A DNA stretch of 64,000 bases, taken from Massilia rhizosphaerae. GTDB lineage: Bacteria > Pseudomonadota > Gammaproteobacteria > Burkholderiales > Burkholderiaceae_D. Below, piece after piece: positions 49,576-58,760 of the stretch (position 1 is the stretch's first letter; each line of letters starts with the position of its first letter). The notes beneath the pieces are model-generated. The model did no database searches and was not told the origin of the DNA. It saw nothing but the letters and a program-made list of their open reading frames with translations. The stretch spans positions 248,001-312,000 of the forward strand of contig NZ_JADKYX010000001.1 in NCBI RefSeq assembly GCF_016093545.1, given 5' to 3'. Position numbers and translations under genes: made by a program.

Positions 49576-49729
49576 CGCTACAACAAAGCACCTGTCCCGA
49601 AATCGTTTGATTTAGGACAAACTTTATCTGCTTCCATGCCCTATATTTTGCGTACTGCCGACGCAAACGGGATCGGTAAAAGCTTGACGATAGGAATTGT
49701 CACGGCTCCCGGTTTTATTTTGCGAAAAC

Positions 49730-49758
49730 CGTGTACATGCGGGTTTATTCGGTATAAT
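49730..49758 (+). promoter_or_regulatory. Probable cspA promoter (-10 TATAAT)
   Basis: A perfect TATAAT at 49753-49758; the -35 region (CGTGTA at the 17-base position) is poor. Transcription from here would give a leader of about 105 nt before cspA, in line with the long structured leaders of cold-shock mRNAs. Confidence 0.6.
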
Positions 49759-49870
49759 TAGGGATCGTTGGATTCGCGGTAGCAGTGCAGTTAGTCTGTC
49801 ATTTGTTTCTTGCTTCTTCAAACGATCGTAAACGGACTTCGGTCCACTTCAACTGAAATAGGAAATTGTA

Positions 49871-50074
49871 ATGGCAACTGGCATCGTAAAATGGTTCAAT
49901 GACTCCAAAGGCTTCGGGTTCATCACCCCGGACGAAGGCGGCGAAGACCTGTTCGCGCACTTCTCGGCGATCCAAACTCAAGGCTTCAAGTCGCTGCAAG
50001 AGAACCAGCGCGTTTCTTTCGACGTGACCTCTGGTCCGAAAGGCAAACAAGCATCGAACATCCAGCCGCTGTAA
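49871..50074 (+). CDS. cspA: Cold-shock protein, CspA family
   Basis: 67 aa. A five-stranded OB fold with both nucleic-acid-binding motifs: KGFGFITP (RNP1) and DLFAHFSAI (RNP2). The start [18 protein letters not shown] is typical. It binds single-stranded RNA/DNA and loosens mRNA structure. AGGAAATTGTA precedes the ATG. Flanked by a TATAAT promoter and a strong terminator, hence monocistronic. Confidence 0.97.
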   Translation: MATGIVKWFNDSKGFGFITPDEGGEDLFAHFSAIQTQGFKSLQENQRVSFDVTSGPKGKQASNIQPL

Positions 50075-50093
50075 TCCGCTGAGTGTCTGATAA

Positions 50094-50125
50094 AAAATCC
50101 TCGGAATTTCCGGGGATTTTTTTTT
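50094..50125 (+). terminator. Rho-independent terminator of cspA
   Basis: Stem AATCCTCGG / CCGGGGATT (one G-T pair) with a short AATTT loop, followed by nine T's (50117-50125). Begins 20 nt after the cspA stop. Confidence 0.92.
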
Positions 50126-50198
50126 GCCCCGTGCGTTTCCCGTCCTCCCGTTTTCTGTCGCGTTAACTCGACATTTCGCCGGGACGGTCATCGTCCCG

Positions 50199-51125
50199 TC
50201 ATATTTCGCGGGGCTTGCCCGCACTGTTGCGCCAGTAATCCGCCTGGGAATACGCGTGGCGCAGGAAATCCACGAATACGCGGATGCGCAGCGGCAGGTG
50301 ACGGCGCTGCGCGAACACGGCATAGATATCGCTGCCGGGCGCCGCAAACTGCTCCAGCACGGGCACCAATAGGCCCGCTTCGATTTCCGAACTCACTTCC
50401 CACATCGACCGCCACGCGAGGCCGCGCCCGGCCATCGCCCAGTCGTGCAGCACGGCGCCGTCGTTGCACACCATATTGCCGCCCACTTTCATCGTGACGA
50501 TCTTGCCGTGGTCGCGGAACGTCCAGCCCCGCTGGCTGCCCTGGCTGCTGATCGCCAGGCAATTGTGCTTGCCCAGGTCATCGAGCGTCTGCGGCGTGCC
50601 GTGGCGCTTCAGGTAGCCGGGCGTGGCGACGACGACGCGGTGGTTGTCGGCCAGTTTCACGCCGACGAGGTTCGAATCGCTCAGGCTGGCGATGCGGATC
50701 GCGATGTCGACGCCTTCGCCGATGACGTCGACGACGCGGTCGGACAGGTTCAGGTTGACGCTCACCTCGCGATGTTCGGCGAGGAAGGATGGCACGAGCG
50801 GGGCCACGTGCTGGCGCCCGAAACCGGCCGGCGCCGAGACGACGAGGTGCCCCGTCGCCCGGGCGCTCCGTTCGGACACGGCCGCTTCCGCTTCCTCCAG
50901 CTCGGCGAGAATGCGCTGGCAATCCTCAAGGAACGCCGCACCTTCGTCCGTCAGCGCCAGCTTGCGCGTGGTACGCTGTAACAGCTTGACGCCCAGGCGC
51001 GCCTCGAGCGCGTCCAGACGGCGTCCGATCATCGCGGGCGCGATGCCTTCGGCACGTGCCGCGGCCGACAGGCTGCCGCGGGCGATGACTTCGACGAAGG
51101 TCGATATCTGACGGAAATGGTCCAA
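50199..51125 (-). CDS. LysR-family transcriptional regulator
   Basis: 308 aa from a TTG start at 51125, chosen because GAGGAT lies 6-7 nt upstream and the protein then begins LDHFRQISTFVEVIARGS, the usual LysR start. The winged helix (1-60) contains SLSAAARAEGIAPAMIGRRLDALEARLGVKLLQRTTRK. The effector domain has RIASLSDSNLVGVKLADNHRVVVATPGYL. Divergent from aceB, 173 nt start to start, so control of malate synthase together with self-control is plausible but not shown by the sequence. Confidence 0.9.
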   Translation of the reverse strand: MDHFRQISTFVEVIARGSLSAAARAEGIAPAMIGRRLDALEARLGVKLLQRTTRKLALTDEGAAFLEDCQRILAELEEAEAAVSERSARATGHLVVSAPAGFGRQHVAPLVPSFLAEHREVSVNLNLSDRVVDVIGEGVDIAIRIASLSDSNLVGVKLADNHRVVVATPGYLKRHGTPQTLDDLGKHNCLAISSQGSQRGWTFRDHGKIVTMKVGGNMVCNDGAVLHDWAMAGRGLAWRSMWEVSSEIEAGLLVPVLEQFAAPGSDIYAVFAQRRHLPLRIRVFVDFLRHAYSQADYWRNSAGKPREI

Positions 51126-51298
51126 AGGAAATCCTCGATTCTGATCGTCATCTGTGACAAAAACGCACAAATGAATGTATTTTTTGTCTCGTTTAGGCGA
51201 TTAATAGTGAATATACTTGAAGCAATATCAAACGCCAAGGCAGCTTGTGACTAAGCCTGCCCGCCAAGCCGAATTTCATACTAGAACAGGAGAAAGCA

Positions 51299-52888
51299 AT
51301 GACCATCGCCACCCCAGCCGGAATGGAAATCCGGGCCGAGATCAAGCCCGGCTACGAACAGATCCTGACGCCGGAAGCGCTTGCGCTGGTAGCGAAACTG
51401 AGCCGCGAATTCGAACCGCGCCGCCAGCAGCTGCTGGCCGCCCGCGTCGAGCGCGCCAAGCGCCTGGACGCCGGCGAGCGTCCCGACTTTTTGCCGGAAA
51501 CGGCGCACATCCGCAACGGCGACTGGAAGATCGCCCCGATCCCGCAGGCGCTGGAATGCCGCCGCGTGGAAATCACGGGCCCGGTCGAGCGCAAGATGGT
51601 CATCAATGCGCTGAACTCGGGCGCGGACAGCTATATGACCGACTTCGAGGATTCGAACACGCCGAACTGGGATAACCAGATCACGGGCCAGCTCAATATG
51701 CGCGACGCCGTGCGCAAGACGATTTCGCTGGAACAGAACGGCAAGCAGTACAAGCTGAACGACAAGGTCGCGACCCTGGTCGTGCGTCCGCGCGGCTGGC
51801 ACCTGGACGAGAAGCACGTGCTCGTCGACGGCAAGCGCATCTCGGGCGGCATCTTCGACTTCGCGCTGTTCATGGTCCACAACGCCAAGGAACAACTGGC
51901 CCGCGGCGCCGGTCCGTACTTCTATCTGCCGAAAATGGAATCGCATCTGGAAGCGCGCCTGTGGAACGACATCTTCGTCATGACCCAGAACGAACTGGGC
52001 CTGCCGCAAGGCACGATCAAGGCGACCGTGCTGATCGAAACCATCGTCGCCGCGTTCGAGATGGACGAGATCCTCTACGAATTGCGCGAGCACAGCGCCG
52101 GCCTGAACGCGGGCCGCTGGGACTACATCTTCTCGTGCATCAAGAAGTTCAAGCTGGACAAGGACTTCTGCCTGGCCGACCGTCCGAAAGTCACGATGAC
52201 GGCGCCATTCATGCGTGCCTACGCGCTGCTGCTGCTCAAGACCTGCCACAAGCGCGGCGCGCCGGCGATCGGCGGCATGTCCGCGCTGATCCCGATCAAG
52301 AACGATCCGGAGAAGAACGAAGTCGCGATGGCCGGCGTGCGCACCGACAAGGCGCGCGACGCCACCGACGGCTATGACGGCGGCTGGGTCGCGCACCCGG
52401 GCCTCGTCGACCTGGCGATGACGGAGTTCAAGAAGGTGCTGGGCGATCGTCCGAACCAGATCGACAAGCAGCGTCCGGACGTCGACGTGACGGCCAAGGA
52501 CTTGCTGGACTTCCGCCCGGAAACGCCGATCACGGAAGCGGGCCTGCGCTACAACATCAACGTCGGCATCCACTACCTGGGCGCCTGGCTGGCCGGCAAC
52601 GGCTGCGTGCCGATCCACAACCTGATGGAAGACGCGGCGACGGCGGAAATCAGCCGCTCGCAGGTGTGGCAATGGATCCGCTCGCCGAAGGGCGTGCTGG
52701 ACGACGGCCGCAAGGTCACGGCCGAGATGGTGCGCGCGATGATCCCGCAGGAGCTGGCCAACGCGAAGGCGGCCGCACCGAACGGCGACAGCCCGACCTA
52801 TGACCGCGCCGCGCAGATCTTCGAACAGATGTCGACGTCGGAAGACTTCGCCGAGTTCCTGACGCTGCCGCTGTACGAAGAAATCTGA
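51299..52888 (+). CDS. aceB: Malate synthase A (glyoxylate shunt)
   Basis: 529 aa, the size of the A-type enzyme. It condenses glyoxylate and acetyl-CoA to malate for growth on acetate or fatty acids. Motifs include [55 protein letters not shown] (the metal-binding Glu and Asp region), [16 protein letters not shown] and [19 protein letters not shown] precedes the ATG. No aceA (isocitrate lyase) lies in the window. In the same genome neighbourhood ackA-pta would supply or consume acetyl-CoA. Confidence 0.97.
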   Translation: MTIATPAGMEIRAEIKPGYEQILTPEALALVAKLSREFEPRRQQLLAARVERAKRLDAGERPDFLPETAHIRNGDWKIAPIPQALECRRVEITGPVERKMVINALNSGADSYMTDFEDSNTPNWDNQITGQLNMRDAVRKTISLEQNGKQYKLNDKVATLVVRPRGWHLDEKHVLVDGKRISGGIFDFALFMVHNAKEQLARGAGPYFYLPKMESHLEARLWNDIFVMTQNELGLPQGTIKATVLIETIVAAFEMDEILYELREHSAGLNAGRWDYIFSCIKKFKLDKDFCLADRPKVTMTAPFMRAYALLLLKTCHKRGAPAIGGMSALIPIKNDPEKNEVAMAGVRTDKARDATDGYDGGWVAHPGLVDLAMTEFKKVLGDRPNQIDKQRPDVDVTAKDLLDFRPETPITEAGLRYNINVGIHYLGAWLAGNGCVPIHNLMEDAATAEISRSQVWQWIRSPKGVLDDGRKVTAEMVRAMIPQELANAKAAAPNGDSPTYDRAAQIFEQMSTSEDFAEFLTLPLYEEI

Positions 52889-52984
52889 CCGTAACGCCGA
52901 CGCGGCCGCCTGTCCCTGGCGGCTGCGTCGTCAACGCCGGCGCTACGCCAACGGCGCCCGTGCGAGAAACTCCTGCAACACCGC

Positions 52985-53149
52985 TTAATCGATCCCGTTG
53001 CCCCGCAAGCGCCGGAGCAAGGCATCGACCCGATCCGCCCCCCAGAACAATTCGTCGTCGCCGTCCACCCGGAACGTCGGCACGCCGAACACGCCATCTC
53101 CCGCAGCTTGCGCCGTCGCAGCGGCCAATGCCTGCTTCACGCCCGGCGT
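52985..53149 (-). pseudogene. C-terminal remnant of a 2-hydroxychromene-2-carboxylate isomerase (DsbA-like)
   Basis: The last 54 codons of a longer gene remain: TPGVKQALAAATAQAAGDGVFGVPTFRVDG...LFWGADRVDALLRRL. The block GVFGVPTF with a following LFWGADR matches the end of the HCCA isomerase/DsbA-like family. The upstream frame immediately becomes the antisense-like shadow of gloB, so the rest has been deleted. It ends in a normal stop. The 97 nt between it and aceB hold nothing else. Confidence 0.7.
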
Positions 53150-53159
53150 CTGCGCGGGC

Positions 53160-53957
53160 TCAGAACACGTTCTTCCATTCGCGCAGCGCGGCGAACACGG
53201 CCACCGGGTCCGCGCCGGACGGCAGGCGGCCGGCCGCCGCCAGGCTGGCGACGATGGCGGGCTCGCGCGTGCGCAGGAAGGGGTTCGTCGCTTTTTCGAT
53301 GGCGATGGTGGACGGGATCGTCGGCAGGTGCGTGCCGCGCAGCTGGCTGTCGTTGGCGACGCGCATCTGCAGCGCCCGGTTGTCCGGTTCCAGCGCTTCG
53401 GCGAAGCGCAGGTTGGACAGCGTATATTCGTGGGCGCAATAGACGAGCGTATCGTCGGGGAGGGCGGCCAGCTTGGCGAGCGACGCGGCCATCTGCGCGG
53501 GCGTCCCTTCGAACAGGCGGCCGCAGCCGGCGCCGAACAGGGTGTCGCCACAGAACAGCCAGTGCGCGCCCGGGTCCTGGCGCACGTATGCGATATGGCC
53601 CTTCGTGTGGCCGGGAACGTCCAGTACGGCGAGCTCGAGGGCCAGGCCCGGCACCTTGACGCGATCGCCTTCGCCCAGCGGATGGCCGACCGTCGCGATG
53701 CCGTCGTTGCGGGGGCCGAACACGGGCACGTTGCTGTGCTCCAGCAAGCGCATTACGCCGCCGATGTGGTCAGCATGGTGATGGGTGAGTAGAATGGCGG
53801 TCAGGGTGAGGCCGTGCGCCTGCAGGGCCGCGAGGATCGGTTCGGCGTCACCCGGGTCGACCGCTGCCGCATGGACGCCGTCATGGATGAGCCACAGGTA
53901 ATTATCCTTGAACGCGGGCACGGTCAGGACGGTCGGTTCAGTGGGCGCGGGAGTCAT
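53160..53957 (-). CDS. gloB: Hydroxyacylglutathione hydrolase (glyoxalase II)
   Basis: 265 aa from ATG 53957 ([24 protein letters not shown]). Metallo-beta-lactamase fold with the two-metal motif [41 protein letters not shown] and [15 protein letters not shown]. It cleaves S-lactoylglutathione to lactate, completing methylglyoxal detoxification. The C-terminal substrate domain ends LREWKNVF as in the family. Divergent from the methyltransferase gene, 23 nt between starts, an arrangement conserved in betaproteobacteria. Confidence 0.96.
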   Translation of the reverse strand: MTPAPTEPTVLTVPAFKDNYLWLIHDGVHAAAVDPGDAEPILAALQAHGLTLTAILLTHHHADHIGGVMRLLEHSNVPVFGPRNDGIATVGHPLGEGDRVKVPGLALELAVLDVPGHTKGHIAYVRQDPGAHWLFCGDTLFGAGCGRLFEGTPAQMAASLAKLAALPDDTLVYCAHEYTLSNLRFAEALEPDNRALQMRVANDSQLRGTHLPTIPSTIAIEKATNPFLRTREPAIVASLAAAGRLPSGADPVAVFAALREWKNVF

Positions 53958-53980
53958 ATGGGTAGGGGAAAAGGTTGGGC

Positions 53981-54766
53981 ATGGACAGCGCGGCATCCGA
54001 AAAATCCATTATAGCGCTCGACCGCTGGCTGCAATCGCCGGCGGGCGGGTACGTGCGCGCCTGGGAACAAGCGTGCCTGGACGAGTTGACGGTCGATATC
54101 TTCGGCTTCAACGCCATCCAGATCGGCGTGCCGCAGATCGACGCGCTGGCCGCGAACCGCATGCCGAACAAGTGGCAGGCGGCCACGCGCACGTCGACGG
54201 CGGACGAGCTGGCCTATGCCGCGACGGGCAAGCAGATCGCGGTGGCGCTCGACTTCGCCGACTTGCCGTTCGCGTCGCAGAGCCTGGACCTCGTCGTGCT
54301 GCCCCACGTGCTCGAATTCGCGGCCGAGCCGCACCAGGTGCTGCGCGAGGTGGAGCGCGTACTGATTCCGGAAGGGCAGGTGATCATCTGCGGCTTCAAT
54401 CCGGCCAGCCTGTGGGGCGTGCGCCAGGGCATGGGGCGCATGATGAGCAACGACTACCTGCCGGCCGCCGGCGAGTTCATCTCTATGCCCCGCCTGAAAG
54501 ACTGGTTAAAATTGTTGAATCTCGGCGTCACGCGCAGCCATTTCGGCTGTTACGCGCCGCCGTTCCGGACCGCGCAGTGGCTGAACCGCTTCGCCTTCGT
54601 CGAAGGGGCGGGGCGGCGCTGGTGGCCTTACCTCGGCGCCGTGTACATCGTGCACGCGATCAAGCGCGTGAAGGGCATGCACATCATCGGTCCGGCCTGG
54701 AACAAGAAGGCGGCCAAGGCGCCGCAGGCGGTGCCGGCCACGAACCGCAACGAACATCACAAGTAA
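53981..54766 (+). CDS. Class I SAM-dependent methyltransferase
   Basis: 261 aa from ATG 53981, with AAAAGG before it; a TTG at 53975 would add two residues. The order is an N-terminal helical cap ([18 protein letters not shown]), a central region with [43 protein letters not shown] (motifs II-III) and [11 protein letters not shown]. The glycine-rich SAM loop is weak ([14 protein letters not shown]), as is usual in this subgroup next to gloB/rnhA. The substrate is unknown. It leads the methyltransferase-rnhA-dnaQ run, with 24 nt to rnhA. Confidence 0.88.
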   Translation: MDSAASEKSIIALDRWLQSPAGGYVRAWEQACLDELTVDIFGFNAIQIGVPQIDALAANRMPNKWQAATRTSTADELAYAATGKQIAVALDFADLPFASQSLDLVVLPHVLEFAAEPHQVLREVERVLIPEGQVIICGFNPASLWGVRQGMGRMMSNDYLPAAGEFISMPRLKDWLKLLNLGVTRSHFGCYAPPFRTAQWLNRFAFVEGAGRRWWPYLGAVYIVHAIKRVKGMHIIGPAWNKKAAKAPQAVPATNRNEHHK

Positions 54767-54790
54767 CACGTACAAGGAAGAACACGCGGC

Positions 54791-55231
54791 ATGACCAAAG
54801 TTGAGATTTATACCGACGGCGCCTGCAAGGGAAACCCGGGCACCGGCGGCTGGGGCGCGCTGCTCGTGGCCGATGGCGGCCATGAAAAGGAGATCTTCGG
54901 CGGTGAGCCGAACACGACCAACAACCGGATGGAACTGCGCGCCGTGATCGAGGCGCTCACCGTCCTCAACCGCCCGTGCCAGGTCGTGCTGCACACGGAC
55001 AGCCAGTACGTGCAAAAGGGGATCTCGGAATGGATCCACGGCTGGAAGGCGCGCGGCTGGAAGACGTCGACGAAGGAACCCGTCAAGAACGACGACCTGT
55101 GGAAGGCGCTGGACGCCGCCCAGCAGCAGCACGCCGTCGAATGGCGCTGGGTGCGCGGCCACAACGGCCATCCCGGCAACGAGCGGGCGGACGCGCTGGC
55201 GAACCTGGGCGCGGCATCGGTCAAGCGCTGA
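54791..55231 (+). CDS. rnhA: Ribonuclease HI
   Basis: 146 aa. Cuts the RNA strand of RNA-DNA hybrids. The four catalytic acids are seen in [17 protein letters not shown] (Asp), [13 protein letters not shown] (Glu), [11 protein letters not shown] (Asp) and [10 protein letters not shown] (Asp). The basic handle [19 protein letters not shown] is present. Lies between the methyltransferase and dnaQ, a layout shared by many beta- and gammaproteobacteria. Confidence 0.97.
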   Translation: MTKVEIYTDGACKGNPGTGGWGALLVADGGHEKEIFGGEPNTTNNRMELRAVIEALTVLNRPCQVVLHTDSQYVQKGISEWIHGWKARGWKTSTKEPVKNDDLWKALDAAQQQHAVEWRWVRGHNGHPGNERADALANLGAASVKR

Positions 55232-55281
55232 TTTTGCTATACTGACCGGTCCATTCCAACGCTTTTTCGAATCTGCTCCGC

Positions 55282-55989
55282 ATGCGCCAAATCGTCCTCG
55301 ACACCGAAACCACAGGCCTGAATCCGCGCACCGGCGACCGCGTCATCGAGGTCGGCTGCGTCGAAATCTTCAACCGCAAGCTGACCGGCAATAACTTCCA
55401 CCGCTACATCAATCCCGAGCGCGACTCGGACGAGGCGGCACTGGCGGTCCACGGCCTGACGACCGAGTTCCTCAGCGACAAACCCAAGTTCCACGAGATC
55501 GCCGAGGAACTGCGCGAATTCGTGCAGGGCGCCGAGGTCATCATCCACAACGCGCCGTTCGACCTCGCGTTCCTGAACCACGAATTCGAGCGCCTGGGCC
55601 TGCCGCCGTTCGTCGAACACTGCGCCGGCGTCATCGACACCCTCGTGCACGCGAAGGAACTGCACCCCGGCAAACGCAACTCGCTGGACGCGTTGTGCGA
55701 CCGCTACGGCATCTCGAACGCGCACCGCAAGCTGCACGGCGCGTTGCTGGACTCGGAACTGCTGGCCGACGTCTACCTGGCGATGACGCGCGGCCAGAAC
55801 ACGCTGTCGATGGACGTCGAGATCGAAGCGAGCGGCGGCGGCCTCGTGCTGGAAGCCGGTCCGCTGGGCGACATTCTCGTCCTGCCGCCCAGCGCCGACG
55901 AACTCGCCGAGCACGAGAGCATGCTGGCCGCGCTCGACAAGGGTGTGAAGGGAGAATGTGTTTGGAGAAAATATTCTCCGCAGGGGTGA
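55282..55989 (+). CDS. dnaQ: DNA polymerase III epsilon subunit (proofreading exonuclease)
   Basis: 235 aa. A DEDDh exonuclease: VLDTETTGLNPRTGDRVIEVG (first Asp/Glu), IIHNAPFDLAFLNHEF (second Asp), and HKLHGALLDSELLADVY (His and Asp). The tail after residue 190 is the linker that binds the polymerase alpha subunit. It removes misincorporated bases during replication. A TATACT box at 55238-55243 lies 39 nt upstream. The end of the gene overlaps the -35 of the tRNA-Val promoter. Confidence 0.96.
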   Translation: MRQIVLDTETTGLNPRTGDRVIEVGCVEIFNRKLTGNNFHRYINPERDSDEAALAVHGLTTEFLSDKPKFHEIAEELREFVQGAEVIIHNAPFDLAFLNHEFERLGLPPFVEHCAGVIDTLVHAKELHPGKRNSLDALCDRYGISNAHRKLHGALLDSELLADVYLAMTRGQNTLSMDVEIEASGGGLVLEAGPLGDILVLPPSADELAEHESMLAALDKGVKGECVWRKYSPQG

Positions 55990-56014
55990 CAAAACGCAAA
56001 ACTCCCCCTATAAT
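55986..56014 (+). promoter_or_regulatory. Sigma-70 promoter of tRNA-Val
   Basis: GTGACA (55986-55991), a 17-base spacer, then a perfect TATAAT (56009-56014). The start point would be about 56021, some 46 nt before the tRNA. The -35 box contains the dnaQ stop codon. Confidence 0.85.
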
Positions 56015-56066
56015 GCTCGTCATTGCAGCGACGCAATCGCAGCAAAGCAGTCGATAGTAGATAGTA

Positions 56067-56141
56067 GGGCGGTTAGCTCAGGGGTAGAGCACAGCATTCA
56101 CACTGCTGGGGTCGCAAGTTCGAAACTTGCACCGCCCACCA
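56067..56141 (+). tRNA. tRNA-Val (anticodon CAC)
   Basis: 75 nt including an encoded CCA end. The acceptor arms GGGCGGT / ACCGCCC pair fully. TAGCTCAGGGGTAGAGC forms the D arm, and CAGCA-TTCACAC-TGCTG the anticodon arm, with CAC in the middle of the loop (reads GUG). GCAAGTTCGAAACTTGC forms the T arm. Confidence 0.97.
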
Positions 56142-56222
56142 GAATTTCAGGTTTCGATTCAAGGACTTGGGTTCCATCAGCGAGTTGGGCAAAACAACTT
56201 GGGGAATTTGGGGAGTCGGAAC

Positions 56223-56252
56223 AAAAAAAGCCAGCGATAAGCTGGCTTTTTT
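56223..56252 (+). terminator. Rho-independent terminator after tRNA-Val
   Basis: AAAAAAAGCCAGC - GATAA - GCTGGCTTTTTT: a 12-bp stem ending in six T's. It is also symmetrical enough to stop transcription coming from the opposite strand. Confidence 0.93.
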
Positions 56253-56280
56253 CGTTTGCGCCGGCCGATCGCGGCCGTTC

Positions 56281-56520
56281 CTAATGCAGAGATTCGACGT
56301 TCCAGCCAAACCGCGGAAATTCATTCGCGGCGGCTACGTTGGTTCTCGAGTACGGGCGAAGCAGGCGTTGCCGCTTGTCGTCGTTCAGGCCTGCAGCGAT
56401 CCAACATCCGTACGTCCGGAAGTCGAGCGTAGTGTCCACGTGCCCAAGCTGCGTCGCAACGTAGAGCGGGTTCGCTCCGCGCATCAGCAAGCTGGAGTCT
56501 CGCTCCCGGCACCATCCGAC
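56281..56520 (-). pseudogene. Tyrosine recombinase (integrase) C-terminal remnant
   Basis: The last 70 codons read LLMRGANPLYVATQLGHVDT followed by TLDFRTYGCWIAAGLNDDKR. This is the box that ends phage-type integrases, with the histidine of QLGH and the catalytic tyrosine of TYG. Upstream the frame (ERDSS in place of the usual R-H-T-F-A-S) degenerates, and the catalytic core and N-terminal domain are gone. It lies 140 nt after tRNA-Val, pointing toward the tRNA, the usual position for the integrase of an element inserted at a tRNA gene. No start or ribosome site supports expression. Confidence 0.75.
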
Positions 56521-56605
56521 ATCGGCACGGTGCGCTTGCTCGCTGCTTCGAATGGATGCTCAGGTGGAATCCACAAATCATGGCGCGAAATGGCACCCAA
56601 GCCAT

Positions 56606-58105
56606 CTATTTGCGCTTCCGTTTCTCAGCCGTGCGAGCGCGCACTGCCGAGGCAGAGCCATTTGTTCCGTTTTCGGGGTGCTGGGCGACCGTAATTCGCA
56701 CAACAACACCGTTCCCGCCTTGGGTCTGGTCATGGATGTGCAGGTTGTAGGTTCCTACGTCGGCAAGCTCGTCGGTGGCGACGAGTTCGAGCGTAGTCCC
56801 CGTGGGGCCAGGTTGCTTGACAGTTAACCCCACGGGCAATTGTTTGACGTCGGCCACATATTCCTTGGTGCCTCCTCGGATCTCAATGGATTTCGTCATC
56901 GCCGTTTTCGTGAAAAACGTGGCGATCGTGGTGTCTGTCATTAACGGCGCCGGAATGGATGGCAGGCCGCAGTCAGTCATGGCCTGCATGTTTATATTAC
57001 TTGCGTTTACGGGGAGTTGTGTGCGAACGCTCTGCATGGCATCGATGACCGCGTCCTGTTGCCCCCTTATTTCTGCTGCTTTTTCCGACTGGTGGCTCCG
57101 CGATTTGTCGCTTCCCGGCGCTCCGCCATCGGCCTGCTTTGAACTGTTCGCGTCGTTGGCCGCCTTGCCGACGATTCCAGTGATGTCGCTCCCGATAGCG
57201 CCTGAGAGGATTTTTATATCGGCCAAGTTAGGCATTCCATTGACGATTGAACGTGTCACCGCCGCATCCACTTTATCGACTTGATTGGCGAGCAAATAAG
57301 CTGCTGCTTGCGTTTTGGCTAGAAAGTCGTCGGTACTGGCAACCATTCCATTAGCCGCCTTTAACGTCTCTTCAGCCGACTGGCTGGCCCCTATAAAATC
57401 CTTGGGCAGATTTTTTTCTTTATCGGCGCCCTCTAGCACTGATTTAAGCTTGCCCGCAGCAGTACGCAACTTCTCGTTGGCATCCTTGAGCGCGGCCGGT
57501 TGGAAGGTACGGATCGGCGCGACGCTTGCTTCAGCGCAATTGAGTGCATCGACACCGGCCATATAGGCAAGTATGCGTGTACGAGGCATCCCAGCTGCAC
57601 CCATGGCATAGCTCGTCGACAGGGCCGCGCCTCCCGCGACGAAGGTGTCCGCATGTGCCCTCAGTCCGGCGGCTGCGAGTAGTGCGCCCGTTCCGACCAG
57701 CAAACCTTGCGACATATTGGCTTCGGTGCTGGCTTGGTCGGAAATTGCCTTCTGGTACGCAACTCTTGCCGTTTTCAAGTAGAGAATGGCGTCATCCATT
57801 GACCTTCCGGGGTCCCTCGGCTCGACAGGCAGAGGCTCCACGGTCGACTCGGACCATTGGTCTGTCGAGGCATCTCCGCCGCCATTGCTTGCCTTATTCA
57901 GCCGCGCGTTCGTGGCATGGCCGGTAGATGAACCGTCATTCTTGTCGTCGCCTCGCTGCGCGCCTACCCCAGAACTATTTGTTATTCGTCCGGTCTGCGG
58001 ATATCGGTTGTAGGTCTTGCGCCAGTCCGTCATTGGCGTTGCGCATCCCGTGAGAGCCAGAACGACCGCAGTCACCGCTGCGGAATTTTTGTAAAGTTGG
58101 ATCAT
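56606..58105 (-). CDS. Lipoprotein of unknown function
   Basis: 499 aa from ATG 58105, with TGGGGAATGAG upstream; the longer frame has no ribosome site. The signal peptide AVTAVVLALTGC ends in a lipobox with lipidated Cys21. A Ser/Gly/Asn-rich linker follows (30-95), then a helical region with a glycine-rich hydrophobic stretch (GLLVGTGALLAAAGLRAHA), long amphipathic helices, a Ser/Asp-rich linker and a C-terminal beta domain with an Ig-like look (VGLTVKQPGPTGTTLELVAT, VGTYNLHIHD). It ends in a basic tail. The gene is visibly less GC-rich than the core chromosome and stands alone between an integrase remnant and an IS remnant. I do not recognise the family. Confidence 0.75.
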   Translation of the reverse strand: MIQLYKNSAAVTAVVLALTGCATPMTDWRKTYNRYPQTGRITNSSGVGAQRGDDKNDGSSTGHATNARLNKASNGGGDASTDQWSESTVEPLPVEPRDPGRSMDDAILYLKTARVAYQKAISDQASTEANMSQGLLVGTGALLAAAGLRAHADTFVAGGAALSTSYAMGAAGMPRTRILAYMAGVDALNCAEASVAPIRTFQPAALKDANEKLRTAAGKLKSVLEGADKEKNLPKDFIGASQSAEETLKAANGMVASTDDFLAKTQAAAYLLANQVDKVDAAVTRSIVNGMPNLADIKILSGAIGSDITGIVGKAANDANSSKQADGGAPGSDKSRSHQSEKAAEIRGQQDAVIDAMQSVRTQLPVNASNINMQAMTDCGLPSIPAPLMTDTTIATFFTKTAMTKSIEIRGGTKEYVADVKQLPVGLTVKQPGPTGTTLELVATDELADVGTYNLHIHDQTQGGNGVVVRITVAQHPENGTNGSASAVRARTAEKRKRK

Positions 58106-58213
58106 CTCATTCCCCAGAGTTGTATGGCGAGTGCCTATTTTTATTGTATTTATTTGACAACATCTCACGGAAATGTGTGTTCTGTCAATAATTACTCAAT
58201 CTTCGTAATCGTG

Positions 58214-58480
58214 AATTGGACTTCCCCTCGCTCCGGTAGACATTCCTGGCCGATGATTCGAGCAGAGGAGGAATGAATGAGTACACGGCGCTATATGCCG
58301 GAATTTAAAGTAGAAGCGGCATGTGGGTTAAAGCGGTCGTGCCGACCAAGGACGAGAAGCAAAACGCCGAGCTGGTCGAGGCCAAAGCGAGATCCTGCGC
58401 TCGCGTGCCCAGATCCGTCGTCTGGAAGAGGAGCGCGACCTGTTAAAAAGCCGCCCCACACGGTTGCCCGTGGCCCTCAC
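58214..58480 (+). mobile_element. IS3-family remnant (orfA fragment)
   Basis: At 58277 a frame begins MSTRRYMPEFKVEAA, the start of many IS3-type OrfA transposases. The helix-turn-helix part is deleted. The sequence resumes in another frame at 58321 (VKAVVPTKDEKQNAELVEAK) and, after another shift, in a third (EILRSRAQIRRLEEERDLLK, the leucine-zipper part). orfB is absent. TGGACTTCCCCTCGCTCCGG at 58214 may be the left inverted repeat. Clearly inactive. Confidence 0.75.
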
Positions 58481-58739
58481 GAATAGAAACTCGGGGCAAG
58501 TAGTCTGGCTGCACGCAGCGCACTGCAGGGCAATCCGCAGGCGACGATTGTAGAACTGCCGAGACTCAACTGGTTGAAGGTCCGCGTTTCAGCGCAATCA
58601 ATCTTGGAGATGCCAACTCGCCAGTTTGAGCTGCACGTGCTCCGAAGGGCGCGAAGCGGTGTCGGAAAACTTTACAGGTAGCGGAAGATATGGCTACTAC
58701 GGAAACTTACGTTGTTGATTGGAAATGATAATTTACGGT
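58481..58739. other. Non-coding stretch between the IS remnant and the PEP-CTERM gene
   Basis: With the promoter region that follows, about 310 nt without a gene. No convincing open frame, right-hand IS end or tRNA-derived attachment repeat was found. Base composition drops to AT-rich after about 58680. Confidence 0.4.
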
Positions 58740-58755
58740 AGGCATGATATGTGCT
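58740..58755 (+). promoter_or_regulatory. Sigma-54 type promoter (-24/-12) of the PEP-CTERM gene
   Basis: AGGCATGATATGTGCT fits the consensus TGGCAC-N5-TTGCW. The invariant GG (58741-58742) and GC (58753-58754) are at the exact 12-base spacing, and GGCA and TGCT match. Transcription would start near 58766, 26 nt before the ATG. Sigma-54 control of PEP-CTERM genes through PrsK/PrsR has been described in related bacteria. Confidence 0.65.
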
Positions 58756-58760
58756 TATAG

